From JBGSYN01 sp041750975 (lineage in GTDB: Bacteria > Pseudomonadota > Alphaproteobacteria > Geminicoccales > Geminicoccaceae), in NCBI GenBank assembly GCA_041750975.1, contig JBGSYN010000155.1, forward strand, positions 1 through 13,732: a stretch of DNA of 13,732 bases, in the 5' to 3' direction. Made by a program: the position numbers and the translations under genes. Of this stretch, positions 1-7,663 are shown piece after piece. The notes under the pieces are model-generated. The model worked only from the letters and a program-made list of their open reading frames with translations, ran no database searches and was not told where the DNA came from. Each line of letters begins with the position of its first letter. Positions within the stretch are counted from its first letter, which is position 1.

Positions 1-150
1 TCGAGACGGCCCGGCGGCTGCCGCTTTCATCCGCGCTGCGATGCCTTCATGGCCGGGCGCTGCGAGCGGATCGAGCCGCTGCCGGTGGCCATCGCTCCTG
101 GCCACAGCGCCCGCTGCCTGCTCTATGACCGGGCGGAGGCCGCGGCATGA
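1..150 (+). CDS. Oligopeptide/dipeptide ABC transporter ATP-binding protein, C-terminal end (OppD/DppD type, partial)
   Basis: Only the last 49 codons are in the window, read in frame 1 and ending at TGA 148-150. They show the cysteine-bearing C-terminal extension that follows the ATPase domain in the peptide/opine/nickel family of importers: an FHPRC motif (residues 9-13 of the fragment) and further Cys at fragment positions 7, 21 and 39, just before the usual CLLY-type ending. In characterised dipeptide transporters such cysteines can hold an iron-sulfur cluster; whether they do here is inference. The stop overlaps the next gene's ATG as ATGA (147-150), so the two ATPases are translationally coupled, the typical OppD-OppF arrangement. 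The nucleotide-binding motifs lie upstream of the window, so the D-type assignment rests on gene order and this tail. Confidence 0.85.
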   Translation, partial: SRRPGGCRFHPRCDAFMAGRCERIEPLPVAIAPGHSARCLLYDRAEAAA

Positions 151-1181
151 GCGCAGCACCGGCACCCCTGCTCGAGGTCAAGAACCTCGCCATGCGCTTC
201 CCGATCCAAAAGGGATTCCTGAAGCGGACCGTCGGCCATGTGCATGCGGTCAACGATGTCAGCTTCGATGTCCGACCGGGCGAAACCTTCGGTATCGTCG
301 GCGAATCGGGCTGCGGCAAGACGACGACGGGCCGCTGCATCACTCGCATCCTGGAGCCGAGCGAAGGCAGCATTCTCTATCGCCACAAGGACGGCCGGGT
401 GACGGATCTCGCCCATCTCGGACGCCGCGGCCTGTCGCCGTTGCGGCGCGAGATCCGGATGATCTTCCAGGACCCGCATTCCTCGCTCAATCCGCGCCTG
501 CCGGTGGTCGAGATCGTCGGCCAATGTCTTCGCGCCAACGGCATCGTCCGAGGTTCCGAACTCGAGGACCGGGTTGCCGATATCCTTCGCCGGGTCGGCC
601 TCAGGCCGGAATATATGCGCCGCTACCCGCATGCCTTCAGCGGCGGCGAGCGCCAGCGCATCGGCATTGCCAGGGCCATCGCCCTCAATCCCCGGCTGGT
701 CGTCGCGGATGAGGCGGTTTCGGCTCTCGACGTCTCGGTCCAGGCGCAGACGCTCAATCTCCTGAACCAGCTCAAGGCGAGCCTCGGCCTGACCTACATC
801 TTCATCGCTCACGATCTTTCCGTCGTCGAATATATCTGCGACCGGATCGCGGTCATGTATGTCGGCAAGATCGTCGAGCTCGCCGACCGCGACAGGCTCT
901 ATGCGACGCCGAAACATCCCTACACGGAAGCGCTGATGTCGGCCGTGCCGGTGCCCGATCCGAAACTCCGCGATCGCCGCCGGCGGATCAGGCTCGAGGG
1001 CGAGGTCGCCGATCCGGCCAATCCGCCATCCGGCTGCTTCTTCCATCCGCGCTGCCGCTACGCAACGGAACGCTGCCGCAAGGAACAGCCAGTACTGCGT
1101 AACGTCGGCGGCGGTCACATCGCCGCCTGCCACTATGCCGAAGAGCTCGAACTCAAGGGCGCATTCGCCGAAGCTGCATAA
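147..1181 (+). CDS. Oligopeptide/dipeptide-type ABC transporter ATP-binding protein (OppF/DppF type)
   Basis: Cytoplasmic ATPase of a binding-protein-dependent importer, 344 aa, normal for OppF/DppF. Visible motifs: Walker A GESGCGKTT (52-60), Q-loop FQDP with Gln108, the signature FSGGERQR (164-171), Walker B LVVADE (184-189), D-loop SALD ending at Asp195 and the switch His222 in IAHD. After the ATPase comes the family's C-terminal tail with FHPRC and four Cys. One small oddity: the residue after the Walker B Glu is Ala190, where Pro (DEPVSALD) is usual. The start is fixed by the ATGA overlap with the preceding ATPase. The sulfatase begins 15 bp after the stop, so it is very likely in the same operon. 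This transporter family carries peptides, but members also import oligosaccharides and amino-sugar dimers. The neighbouring sulfatase and NagB make a sugar-type cargo more likely here, which is inference. Confidence 0.93.
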   Translation: MSAAPAPLLEVKNLAMRFPIQKGFLKRTVGHVHAVNDVSFDVRPGETFGIVGESGCGKTTTGRCITRILEPSEGSILYRHKDGRVTDLAHLGRRGLSPLRREIRMIFQDPHSSLNPRLPVVEIVGQCLRANGIVRGSELEDRVADILRRVGLRPEYMRRYPHAFSGGERQRIGIARAIALNPRLVVADEAVSALDVSVQAQTLNLLNQLKASLGLTYIFIAHDLSVVEYICDRIAVMYVGKIVELADRDRLYATPKHPYTEALMSAVPVPDPKLRDRRRRIRLEGEVADPANPPSGCFFHPRCRYATERCRKEQPVLRNVGGGHIAACHYAEELELKGAFAEAA

Positions 1182-1196
1182 AAAGGGAGAAAAAAC

Positions 1197-2654
1197 ATGG
1201 CCGAGCGCCAGCCGAACATTCTTTGGATCTGCACGGATCAACAGCGCTTCGACACGATCGGCGCCTTGGGCAACCCGCATGTCAGAACACCCACCATCGA
1301 CCGGCTCTGCGCCGAGGGTACCGCCTTCACCCATGCTTATTGCCAGGCGCCGATCTGCACGCCGAGCCGCGCCAGCTTCCTCACCGGCATGTATCCGAGC
1401 ACGGTCCATGTGAACCGCAACGGCAATGACCGCTTTCCCGACAACGTGCCGCTGGTCACCAAGATGTTCGCCGATGCCGGCTACCATTGCGGCAATATCG
1501 GCAAGCTGCATCTGGCCGGCGCCTACAAGCGGATCGAGCCCAGAACCGATGACGGCTACAGCACCTTTCTCTATAGCCACGCGCCCCGCGACAATTGGCA
1601 AGTCGGCCACGCTTATGCGGATTGGGTCCGGAGCAAGGGTGCCGTGCTCGGCGAGCTCACCCAGTCGATCGACGGCGTGCCTGAGGAATTGCACCAGACG
1701 ACCTGGTGCGCCGAGATGGCGATGGACTTCATAGAGGCCAACAAGGGCAAGCCCTGGCTCTTGTCGGTCAATATCTATGACCCGCATCCGCCCTTCAATC
1801 CGCCGAAGCGCTACCGTGAGATGTTCGATCCCGCGGCCATGCCGGGCCCCCATTTCCAGGACAGCGATCTCCGCCAGCAGGAGATCCTGGCCCCTGTCGA
1901 CTTTCAATCGAAGGGCCGCAATCCTGCCGAGTTGGACATCAACCATCCGATCCTCGCCAGGGGCCATGGCGAGCCCGATTTCGCAGGCGAGAGCGGCGGC
2001 CTGCGCGACGCCAGGACCCTGCAGGCCGCCTATTACGCCATGATCAAGCTGATCGACGATCAGCTGGCACGCATTCTGAATCGTCTCGAGGCGAGCGGCG
2101 AGGCCCAGGACACCATCGTCATCTTCACCAGCGATCATGGCGAGACCCTGGGCGATCACGGCCTCATCCAGAAAGGTTGCCGTTTCTACGAGGGCCTGGT
2201 CCGCGTCCCCTTGATCTGGCGCTGCCCGGGCCGGATCGAGGCCGGTGTCGTCAGCGACGCTCTGGTCGAGCTCACGGACAAGGCACCAACCATTCTGGAC
2301 TTTGCCGGGCTCGAGATCCCGCAGCACATGCAGGGCAGGAGTTTCCGGCCGATCCTCGAAGGCAGGGCGCCCGCCGGCCACCACCGCGACTATGTGCGCA
2401 CCGAATATTATGACGCCCTCGATCTGCCCGGAGCTTCGCTCGCGACCATGTATCGGGATCGTCGCTACAAGATCGTGAACTATCACCGGCATGAGTTCGG
2501 CGAGCTCTACGACCTCGAGGCCGACCCCTGGGAATTCGACAACCTCTGGGACGCACCCGATCACCAGACCTTGAAGCTGCGGCTCTTGAAAGCCAGCTTC
2601 GACGCCAGCATGAGGATCATCGATCAGGGCTCGCCTCGCATCGGGCCGATGTGA
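1197..2654 (+). CDS. Sulfatase of the formylglycine (type I) family
   Basis: Predicted sulfate-ester hydrolase, 485 aa, belonging to the alkaline-phosphatase-like superfamily. The catalytic motif is C54-T-P-S-R58; Cys54 would be oxidised to formylglycine by a maturase not found in this window. Metal ligands are visible in the N-terminal DQQ (Asp14, Gln15) and in the FTSDHGETLGDHG segment in the second half; a GKLHL segment supplies the conserved Lys and His. The C-terminal ELYDL-ADPWE-DNLW block is typical of bacterial sulfatases. The Ser-containing CTPSR argues against a phosphonate monoester hydrolase, which has CGPAR. No signal peptide is seen, so it probably acts in the cytoplasm on an imported substrate. 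The ATG has a good Shine-Dalgarno (GGGAGA, 1185-1190). NagB follows 41 bp later. Substrate is not readable from the sequence; a sulfated amino sugar is inferred from the neighbours. Confidence 0.92.
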   Translation: MAERQPNILWICTDQQRFDTIGALGNPHVRTPTIDRLCAEGTAFTHAYCQAPICTPSRASFLTGMYPSTVHVNRNGNDRFPDNVPLVTKMFADAGYHCGNIGKLHLAGAYKRIEPRTDDGYSTFLYSHAPRDNWQVGHAYADWVRSKGAVLGELTQSIDGVPEELHQTTWCAEMAMDFIEANKGKPWLLSVNIYDPHPPFNPPKRYREMFDPAAMPGPHFQDSDLRQQEILAPVDFQSKGRNPAELDINHPILARGHGEPDFAGESGGLRDARTLQAAYYAMIKLIDDQLARILNRLEASGEAQDTIVIFTSDHGETLGDHGLIQKGCRFYEGLVRVPLIWRCPGRIEAGVVSDALVELTDKAPTILDFAGLEIPQHMQGRSFRPILEGRAPAGHHRDYVRTEYYDALDLPGASLATMYRDRRYKIVNYHRHEFGELYDLEADPWEFDNLWDAPDHQTLKLRLLKASFDASMRIIDQGSPRIGPM

Positions 2655-2681
2655 TCCCCTGAACTCAACGGCGGCACCGCC

Positions 2682-2688
2682 GGGAGAG
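2682..2688 (+). promoter_or_regulatory. Ribosome binding site deciding a GTG start for nagB
   Basis: GGGAGAG lies 7 bp before GTG 2696-2698. No ATG is available near the N-terminus, and homology begins directly after this GTG, so the GTG start is well supported. Confidence 0.75.
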
Positions 2689-2695
2689 CGCTCGC

Positions 2696-3487
2696 GTGGA
2701 AGTCATCATTCGACCCGACGAAGCCGCCGCCACGGACCTCGTGGCGCGGCTGATCGTAGCGCGGATCGAGGCGAAGCCCGATTGCGTGCTGGGTCTTGCG
2801 ACGGGCCGCACGATGGAGCGGCTCTATGCTCGCTTGGTCCAGCGCATCGGCGAGCATGACTTGTCGCTCCGCCGCTGCCGCACCTTCAATCTCGACGAAT
2901 ATATCGGTCTGCCGGCGACGGACACCAACTCATACCACCAGTTCATGCGGCATCATCTGTTCGATCACGTCGATCTGAACCCCGAGAATACGCATGTCCC
3001 GGACGGCGTGGCCGCGGATCATGCCGTCGAGGCCGAGCGTTTCGAACAAGCGATCAAGAATGCGGGCGGCATCGATCTGCAGCTTCTCGGCATCGGCACG
3101 GCGGGTCATATCGGCTTCAACGAGCCGCTTTCGGCCCTGACGTCGCGCACGCGCGTCAAGACGCTCACACCCGCGACCATTGCCCAGAACGCCGACGCTT
3201 TTGGCGGCGATCCGGAGCGGGTGCCGAAACGGGCGCTCACCATGGGTGTCGGCACCATCCTCGAGGCCAGGGAAATCATCCTGCTCGCCACCGGTGTTTC
3301 GAAAGCCGACATCGTCGCCGAGGCGGTCGAGGGTCCGCTCAGATCGATGATCACAGCCTCGGCCCTGCAACTTCACCCCAATTGCAAAGTGGTGCTCGAC
3401 GAAGATGGGGCCAAAGGCCTGTCTGGTCGGGACTATTACGATTTCGTCTTCGCCAATGAACCGGAATGGCGGTCATATCGAGAGTAG
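2696..3487 (+). CDS. nagB: Glucosamine-6-phosphate deaminase
   Basis: Converts D-glucosamine 6-phosphate to fructose 6-phosphate and ammonia, the last step of amino-sugar catabolism. 263 aa against 266 in E. coli. Recognisable blocks: the phosphate-binding GLATGRT loop (33-39), FNLDEYIGLP with the catalytic base Asp67 (E. coli Asp72), the SYHQFMRHHLFDHVD segment, GIGTAGHIGFNEP (132-144) and the SxLQLHPN region near the C-terminus. His138 and Glu143 match E. coli His143 and Glu148, but the position of Asp141 in the ring-opening triad is Ala136. Gram-positive NagB proteins have Asn there, so Asp is not universal, yet Ala is unusual. The rest of the site is intact, so I expect an active isomerase-deaminase, possibly with altered kinetics or substrate. 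It sits at the end of the transporter-sulfatase operon; 93 bp separate it from aceE. Confidence 0.93.
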   Translation: MEVIIRPDEAAATDLVARLIVARIEAKPDCVLGLATGRTMERLYARLVQRIGEHDLSLRRCRTFNLDEYIGLPATDTNSYHQFMRHHLFDHVDLNPENTHVPDGVAADHAVEAERFEQAIKNAGGIDLQLLGIGTAGHIGFNEPLSALTSRTRVKTLTPATIAQNADAFGGDPERVPKRALTMGVGTILEAREIILLATGVSKADIVAEAVEGPLRSMITASALQLHPNCKVVLDEDGAKGLSGRDYYDFVFANEPEWRSYRE

Positions 3488-3567
3488 GGCCTGCGGTTAA
3501 GGACCGAAACCTGGCTTGCCCATTGACGTTTCATCGGCCCTGGGGGCACTTTCCTGCGTTGACCAAG

Positions 3568-3573
3568 AGGGAG
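3568..3573 (+). promoter_or_regulatory. Ribosome binding site deciding the aceE start
   Basis: AGGGAG sits 7 bp before ATG 3581-3583. A TTG six bases upstream (3575) is in frame but only 1 bp from this site, too close for initiation, so ATG 3581 is the start. Confidence 0.75.
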
Positions 3574-3580
3574 TTTGACG

Positions 3581-6253
3581 ATGGATGACTTGCGGCTGGC
3601 GAACGATGCCGATCCGATGGAGACCAATGAATGGCTCGACGCCGTCGATTCGGTGCTCGAATTCGAGGGCCGGGATCGAGCTGTGTTTCTGCTCGAGCAG
3701 GCGATCGACCGGGCCCATGAGCATGGCGCCGACCTCCCCTTCACCGCCGGCACCCCTTATCTCAACACGATCCCGCTCGAGGACCAGCCCGACTATCCGG
3801 GCGACCTCGAGCTCGAATACAGGATCCGCTGCTATACGCGCTGGAACGCCATGGCCATGGTGCTGCGTGCCAACAAGGAAAGCTCGGAGCTCGGTGGGCA
3901 TATCGCGAGCTATGCCTCTTCGGCGACACTCTATGATGTCGGCCTGAACCATTTCTGGCAGGGCTCGACCGAGGACAAGCCCGGCGATCTGATCTTCTTT
4001 CAGGGCCATTCCGCCCCGGGCATGTATGCGCGGGCTTTTTTGGAAGGCCGGCTGACCGAAGCGCAGCTCTTGAAATTCCGCCAGGAGACCGGCGGCGACG
4101 GGCTCAGCTCCTACCCCCATCCCTGGCTGATGCCGGATTTCTGGCAGTTCCCGACGGTTTCGATGGGTCTCGGACCGCTCATGGCGCTCTATCAGGCGCG
4201 CTTCATGAAATACATCCATAACCGTGGCATCGTCGAAACCGAGGGCCGCAAGGTCTGGGCTTTCCTCGGCGATGGCGAGATGGACGAGCCGGAAAGCATG
4301 GGTGCGATCACGGTTGCCGCTCGCGAGGGGCTCGACAATCTCGTCTTCGTTGTCAACTGCAACCTGCAGCGTCTCGACGGCCCGGTGCGCGGCAACGGCA
4401 AGATCATCCAGGAACTGGAGACGAATTTCCGGGGTGCGGGGTGGAACGTTGTCAAAGTGATCTGGGGCAGCCGCTGGGATCCGCTCCTCGAAAAGGATCG
4501 CACCGGCCTCCTGCGCCGGCGCATGGAAGAGGCGGTCGACGGCGAGTATCAGGCTTTCAAGCGCAATGGCGGCGCCTACACGCGGGAAAAATTCTTCGGC
4601 AAATACGACCAGCTGAAGCAGCTCGTCGCCGAGATGAGCGATGAAGAGGTGTGGCTGCTCAATCGCGGCGGGCATGATTCGGTGAAGATTCACGCCGCCT
4701 ACAAGAACGCCATGGAGACCAAGGGCCAGCCGACGATCGTTCTGGCAAAGACCGTCAAGGGCTACGGCATGGGTGAGGCCGGTGAAGGCCAGAACATAAC
4801 CCACCAGCAGAAGAAGATGGGCGAGCAGGCGCTCCGCTCATTCCGCGACCGCTTCAAGATCCCGGTCGAGGACAAGGATCTGGAAAAAATCCCGTTCCTG
4901 CGCTTCGAGGAAAAGAGCCCCGAGCTCGAGTATCTGCGCGAACGCCGCAAGGCGCTTGGCGGCTACCTCAATAGCCGCCTGCATGTGTCGCCCAAGCTCG
5001 AGGTGCCGGGCCTCAGCGCGTTCGATGCGCTGCTCAAGGACAGCGGCGATCGCGAGATCTCGTCGACGATGGCGTTCGTCCGCTTTCTCAACACGGTCTG
5101 TAGGGACAAGAAGATCGGCAAGTTCGCCGTCCCGATCGTGCCCGATGAAAGCCGCACCTTCGGCATGGAGGGCATGTTCCGGCAGCTCGGGATCTATTCG
5201 CCCAAGGGCCAGCTCTATGAGCCCGAGGACGCCGGCCAGCTGATGTATTATAAAGAGGACAAAGAGGGGCAGGTGCTGCAGGAGGGCATCAACGAGGCTG
5301 GCGGCATGGCCGACTGGATTGCCGCTGCGACCTCCTACAGCGTCCACGGCCAGCCGATGATCCCCTTCTTCATCTTCTATTCGATGTTCGGCTATCAGCG
5401 CGTCGGCGATCTCTGCTGGGCGGCCGGCGACAGCCGCGCCCGCGGCTTCCTGCTCGGTGGCACCGCCGGGCGGACGACCCTCAATGGCGAGGGCCTGCAG
5501 CATCAGGACGGCCACAGCCATGTGCTGTTCCATGGCGTCCCGAATTGCATTTCCTACGATCCGACCTTCTCCTACGAAGTCGCCGTGATCATGCAGGACG
5601 GCCTCCGCCGCATGTTCGAGGAGCGCGAGGACGTCTATTACTACGTCACCCTGATGAACGAGAACTACCACCATCCGGCCATGCCCAAGGGTGCGGAAGA
5701 GGGCATCAAGAAGGGCCTCTATCTGTTCAAGAACGGTGGCCGCAATCGGACCAAGGGCAAGCGCGTCCAGCTCCTGGGCTCGGGCACGATCTTCAACGAG
5801 GTCATCGAGGCGGCGGCCCTGTTGAAGAAGGATTGGGGTGTCGTCGCCGATCTATGGGGTGCGCCCTCCTTCAATGAGCTCTCGCGCGACGGACATGAAG
5901 CCCATCGCTGGAACATGCTGCATCCCGAAGAGGAGCCGCAAATACCCTACGTCACCGAATGCCTGGAGGGCCACGAGGGCCCGGTGATCGCGGCGACGGA
6001 CTATATCCGCCTCTATGCCGATCAGATCCGGGCCTTCATTCCGAGGCGCTACACCGTGCTCGGCACCGACGGCTACGGGCGCAGCGATTTTCGCAAGGCG
6101 CTGCGGCGGCATTTCGAGGTCGACCGCTACTATGTCACGATCGCGGCCCTGATGTCCCTGGCGCAGGAACAAGTCATTCCGATGAAGACCGTCGCCGACG
6201 CCATCAAGAAATACGAGATCGATCCGGAAAAAACCTACTCGCTCTACGCCTGA
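3581..6253 (+). CDS. aceE: Pyruvate dehydrogenase E1 component, homodimeric type
   Basis: Thiamine-diphosphate enzyme that decarboxylates pyruvate and passes the acetyl group to the lipoyl domain of E2; cytoplasmic, 890 aa, the normal size for the homodimeric class (E. coli 887). Visible landmarks: FFQGHSAPGMYARAFLEGRL in the N-terminal half, the thiamine-diphosphate motif from GDGE (230-233) to NCN (259-261) followed by LQRLDGPVRGN, GGHD with His365 (equivalent to E. coli His407), KTVKGYGMG, and VPDESRTFGMEGMFRQ in the pyrimidine domain. The C-terminal domain is complete, ending in an EIDPEKTYSLYA-like tail. First gene of a three-gene operon with E2 (41 bp downstream) and E3. Most alphaproteobacteria instead use a split PdhA/PdhB E1, so this enzyme is notable for the inferred host. 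Whether a PdhA/PdhB set also exists elsewhere cannot be told from this window. Confidence 0.97.
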   Translation: MDDLRLANDADPMETNEWLDAVDSVLEFEGRDRAVFLLEQAIDRAHEHGADLPFTAGTPYLNTIPLEDQPDYPGDLELEYRIRCYTRWNAMAMVLRANKESSELGGHIASYASSATLYDVGLNHFWQGSTEDKPGDLIFFQGHSAPGMYARAFLEGRLTEAQLLKFRQETGGDGLSSYPHPWLMPDFWQFPTVSMGLGPLMALYQARFMKYIHNRGIVETEGRKVWAFLGDGEMDEPESMGAITVAAREGLDNLVFVVNCNLQRLDGPVRGNGKIIQELETNFRGAGWNVVKVIWGSRWDPLLEKDRTGLLRRRMEEAVDGEYQAFKRNGGAYTREKFFGKYDQLKQLVAEMSDEEVWLLNRGGHDSVKIHAAYKNAMETKGQPTIVLAKTVKGYGMGEAGEGQNITHQQKKMGEQALRSFRDRFKIPVEDKDLEKIPFLRFEEKSPELEYLRERRKALGGYLNSRLHVSPKLEVPGLSAFDALLKDSGDREISSTMAFVRFLNTVCRDKKIGKFAVPIVPDESRTFGMEGMFRQLGIYSPKGQLYEPEDAGQLMYYKEDKEGQVLQEGINEAGGMADWIAAATSYSVHGQPMIPFFIFYSMFGYQRVGDLCWAAGDSRARGFLLGGTAGRTTLNGEGLQHQDGHSHVLFHGVPNCISYDPTFSYEVAVIMQDGLRRMFEEREDVYYYVTLMNENYHHPAMPKGAEEGIKKGLYLFKNGGRNRTKGKRVQLLGSGTIFNEVIEAAALLKKDWGVVADLWGAPSFNELSRDGHEAHRWNMLHPEEEPQIPYVTECLEGHEGPVIAATDYIRLYADQIRAFIPRRYTVLGTDGYGRSDFRKALRRHFEVDRYYVTIAALMSLAQEQVIPMKTVADAIKKYEIDPEKTYSLYA

Positions 6254-6294
6254 TAGCGCGTAGCTGGGAGCAATTGATCAGAGGGAGGGGCTGA

Positions 6295-7647
6295 ATGAGC
6301 GCCAAGGAAGTACTGGTGCCCGATATCGGTGATTTCGACGACGTCGAGATCATCGAGGTGCACATCGCCAAGGGCGATGAGGTCAAGGAAGAGGACCCGC
6401 TCATCACCCTGGAGAGCGACAAGGCTTCGATGGAGGTGCCGGCGCCCTTCGCCGGCAAGGTTGGCGAGGTCAAGGTCAAGGCCGGGGACCGGATCTCCGA
6501 GGGCGATGTCATAGCATTGGTCGAGACCGGCGACGAAACGGCGGAGGAGGAAGGGGCCAAAGCTGAGGAGGGGGCTGAGGAGGGGGACCAGGACGAGGAG
6601 ACCGAGGAGGAGGACGAGGAGGAAGCAGAGCAAAAACCGGCCAAGACCGAAGAGAAGGCCGAAGCGCCCAGCCGCGCGCCTGAGCGCCCGAAAGCCGAGC
6701 CGAGCCGGGCCCCGGATCGTGGCCGCGGCGACCTTCCGGATTTCAGCGGTGTGCATGCGAGCCCGAGTGTGCGGCGGCTGGCCCGAGAGCTCGAGATCGA
6801 TCTCAATCGGATCAAGGGCAGCGGCGAAAAAGGCCGGATCACCAAGGACGACGTCAAATCCCATATCGGCGGCGGTGCCCCGGGTGCTGCGGCCGCACCG
6901 AGTGGCGGCATGGGGATCCCCGAAGTTCCGGCCGTCGATTTCTCGAAGTTCGGCGAGATCGAGGAAAAGCCGCTCTCCCGCATCAAGCGGATCAGCGGCC
7001 CGCATCTGCAACGTGCCTGGCTTAACGTCCCGGCGGTGACGCATGGCGATGAAGCCGACATCACCGATCTCGACGTCTACCGCAAGGAATTGGACACATC
7101 CGCCAAGGAGCAGGGCTTCCGCGTCACGCTCCTGTCCTTCCTGATCAAGGCGTCGGTCTCGGCGATGAAGAAGTTCCCGGAGTTCAACAGTTCGTTGAGC
7201 CCGGACAAGCAGAACCTGATCTACAAGAAATATTTCCATCTGGGCATCGCCGTCGATACGCCGGACGGGCTGGTCGTGCCGGTGATCAGGGACGTCGACC
7301 GCAAGGGCATCGACGACATCTCGAAGGAACTCGGCGAGGTCTCGAAGAAGGCGCGCGACGGCAAGCTGCAGTCCTCGGACTTGCAGGGCGGCTGCTTCAC
7401 GATCTCGAGCCTGGGCGGGATCGGCGGCACCGATTTCTCGCCGATCGTCAATGCGCCCGAAGTCGCCATCCTCGGTGTCGTCCGCTCGAAAATGGCGCCG
7501 GTCTGGGACGGCGAGCAGTTCGTGCCGCGGCTGATGCTGCCGCTCTATGTCACCTACGACCATCGGGTTGTCGACGGGGCGCTGGCGGCTCGTTTCATGC
7601 GGCATTTCTGCTACGTCCTCGAGGACGTGCGCCGCCTCGTTCTCTGA
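6295..7647 (+). CDS. aceF: Dihydrolipoamide acetyltransferase (E2 of pyruvate dehydrogenase)
   Basis: Core of the pyruvate dehydrogenase complex; moves the acetyl group from lipoyl-lysine to CoA. 450 aa with one lipoyl domain, shorter than the three-lipoyl E. coli protein (630 aa). Domain order: lipoyl domain (about 4-76) with target Lys43 in SDKAS; a linker of very acidic sequence (77-112) followed by a Pro/Arg/Glu-rich part; the peripheral-subunit-binding domain (about 154-191, HASPSVRRLA...); a second Ala/Gly-rich linker; and the catalytic domain with DHRVVDG (422-428), where His423 and Asp427 are the expected catalytic residues. The chain ends at RRLVL as in aceE-linked E2s. Strong Shine-Dalgarno (GGGAGG within 6281-6290) before ATG. 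The E3 start is 16 bp after the stop, so the two are co-translated. The lipoyl domain closely resembles that at the N-terminus of the E3. Confidence 0.96.
   Translation: MSAKEVLVPDIGDFDDVEIIEVHIAKGDEVKEEDPLITLESDKASMEVPAPFAGKVGEVKVKAGDRISEGDVIALVETGDETAEEEGAKAEEGAEEGDQDEETEEEDEEEAEQKPAKTEEKAEAPSRAPERPKAEPSRAPDRGRGDLPDFSGVHASPSVRRLARELEIDLNRIKGSGEKGRITKDDVKSHIGGGAPGAAAAPSGGMGIPEVPAVDFSKFGEIEEKPLSRIKRISGPHLQRAWLNVPAVTHGDEADITDLDVYRKELDTSAKEQGFRVTLLSFLIKASVSAMKKFPEFNSSLSPDKQNLIYKKYFHLGIAVDTPDGLVVPVIRDVDRKGIDDISKELGEVSKKARDGKLQSSDLQGGCFTISSLGGIGGTDFSPIVNAPEVAILGVVRSKMAPVWDGEQFVPRLMLPLYVTYDHRVVDGALAARFMRHFCYVLEDVRRLVL
6523..6630 (+). repeat. Purine-rich acidic-linker tract with a 12-bp perfect tandem duplication
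   Basis: Inside the E2 gene, codons 77-112 are nearly all Glu, Asp, Ala or Gly, giving a long GA-rich strand. At 6562-6585 the 12-mer GCTGAGGAGGGG occurs twice with no gap, encoding AEEG twice. Such tracts change length by slippage; the frame is kept because the unit is 12 bp. Confidence 0.85.
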
Positions 7648-7663
7648 TCGAAAGGACCGAGCC

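Noticed and set aside
123..2564. An 813-codon open frame on the minus strand opposite the ATPase and sulfatase genes.
   Set aside because: It lies wholly antisense to two genes with complete catalytic motifs, its translation has no recognisable domain, and such mirror frames are common in high-GC DNA with strong third-position bias.
3488..3580. A possible sigma-70 promoter for aceE (TTGACG near 3523).
   Set aside because: No acceptable -10 box at 16-18 bp; a promoter is expected in this gap but I cannot place it.
3497..4804. A 435-codon minus-strand open frame opposite aceE.
   Set aside because: Same mirror effect; aceE is certain and this frame shows no domain.
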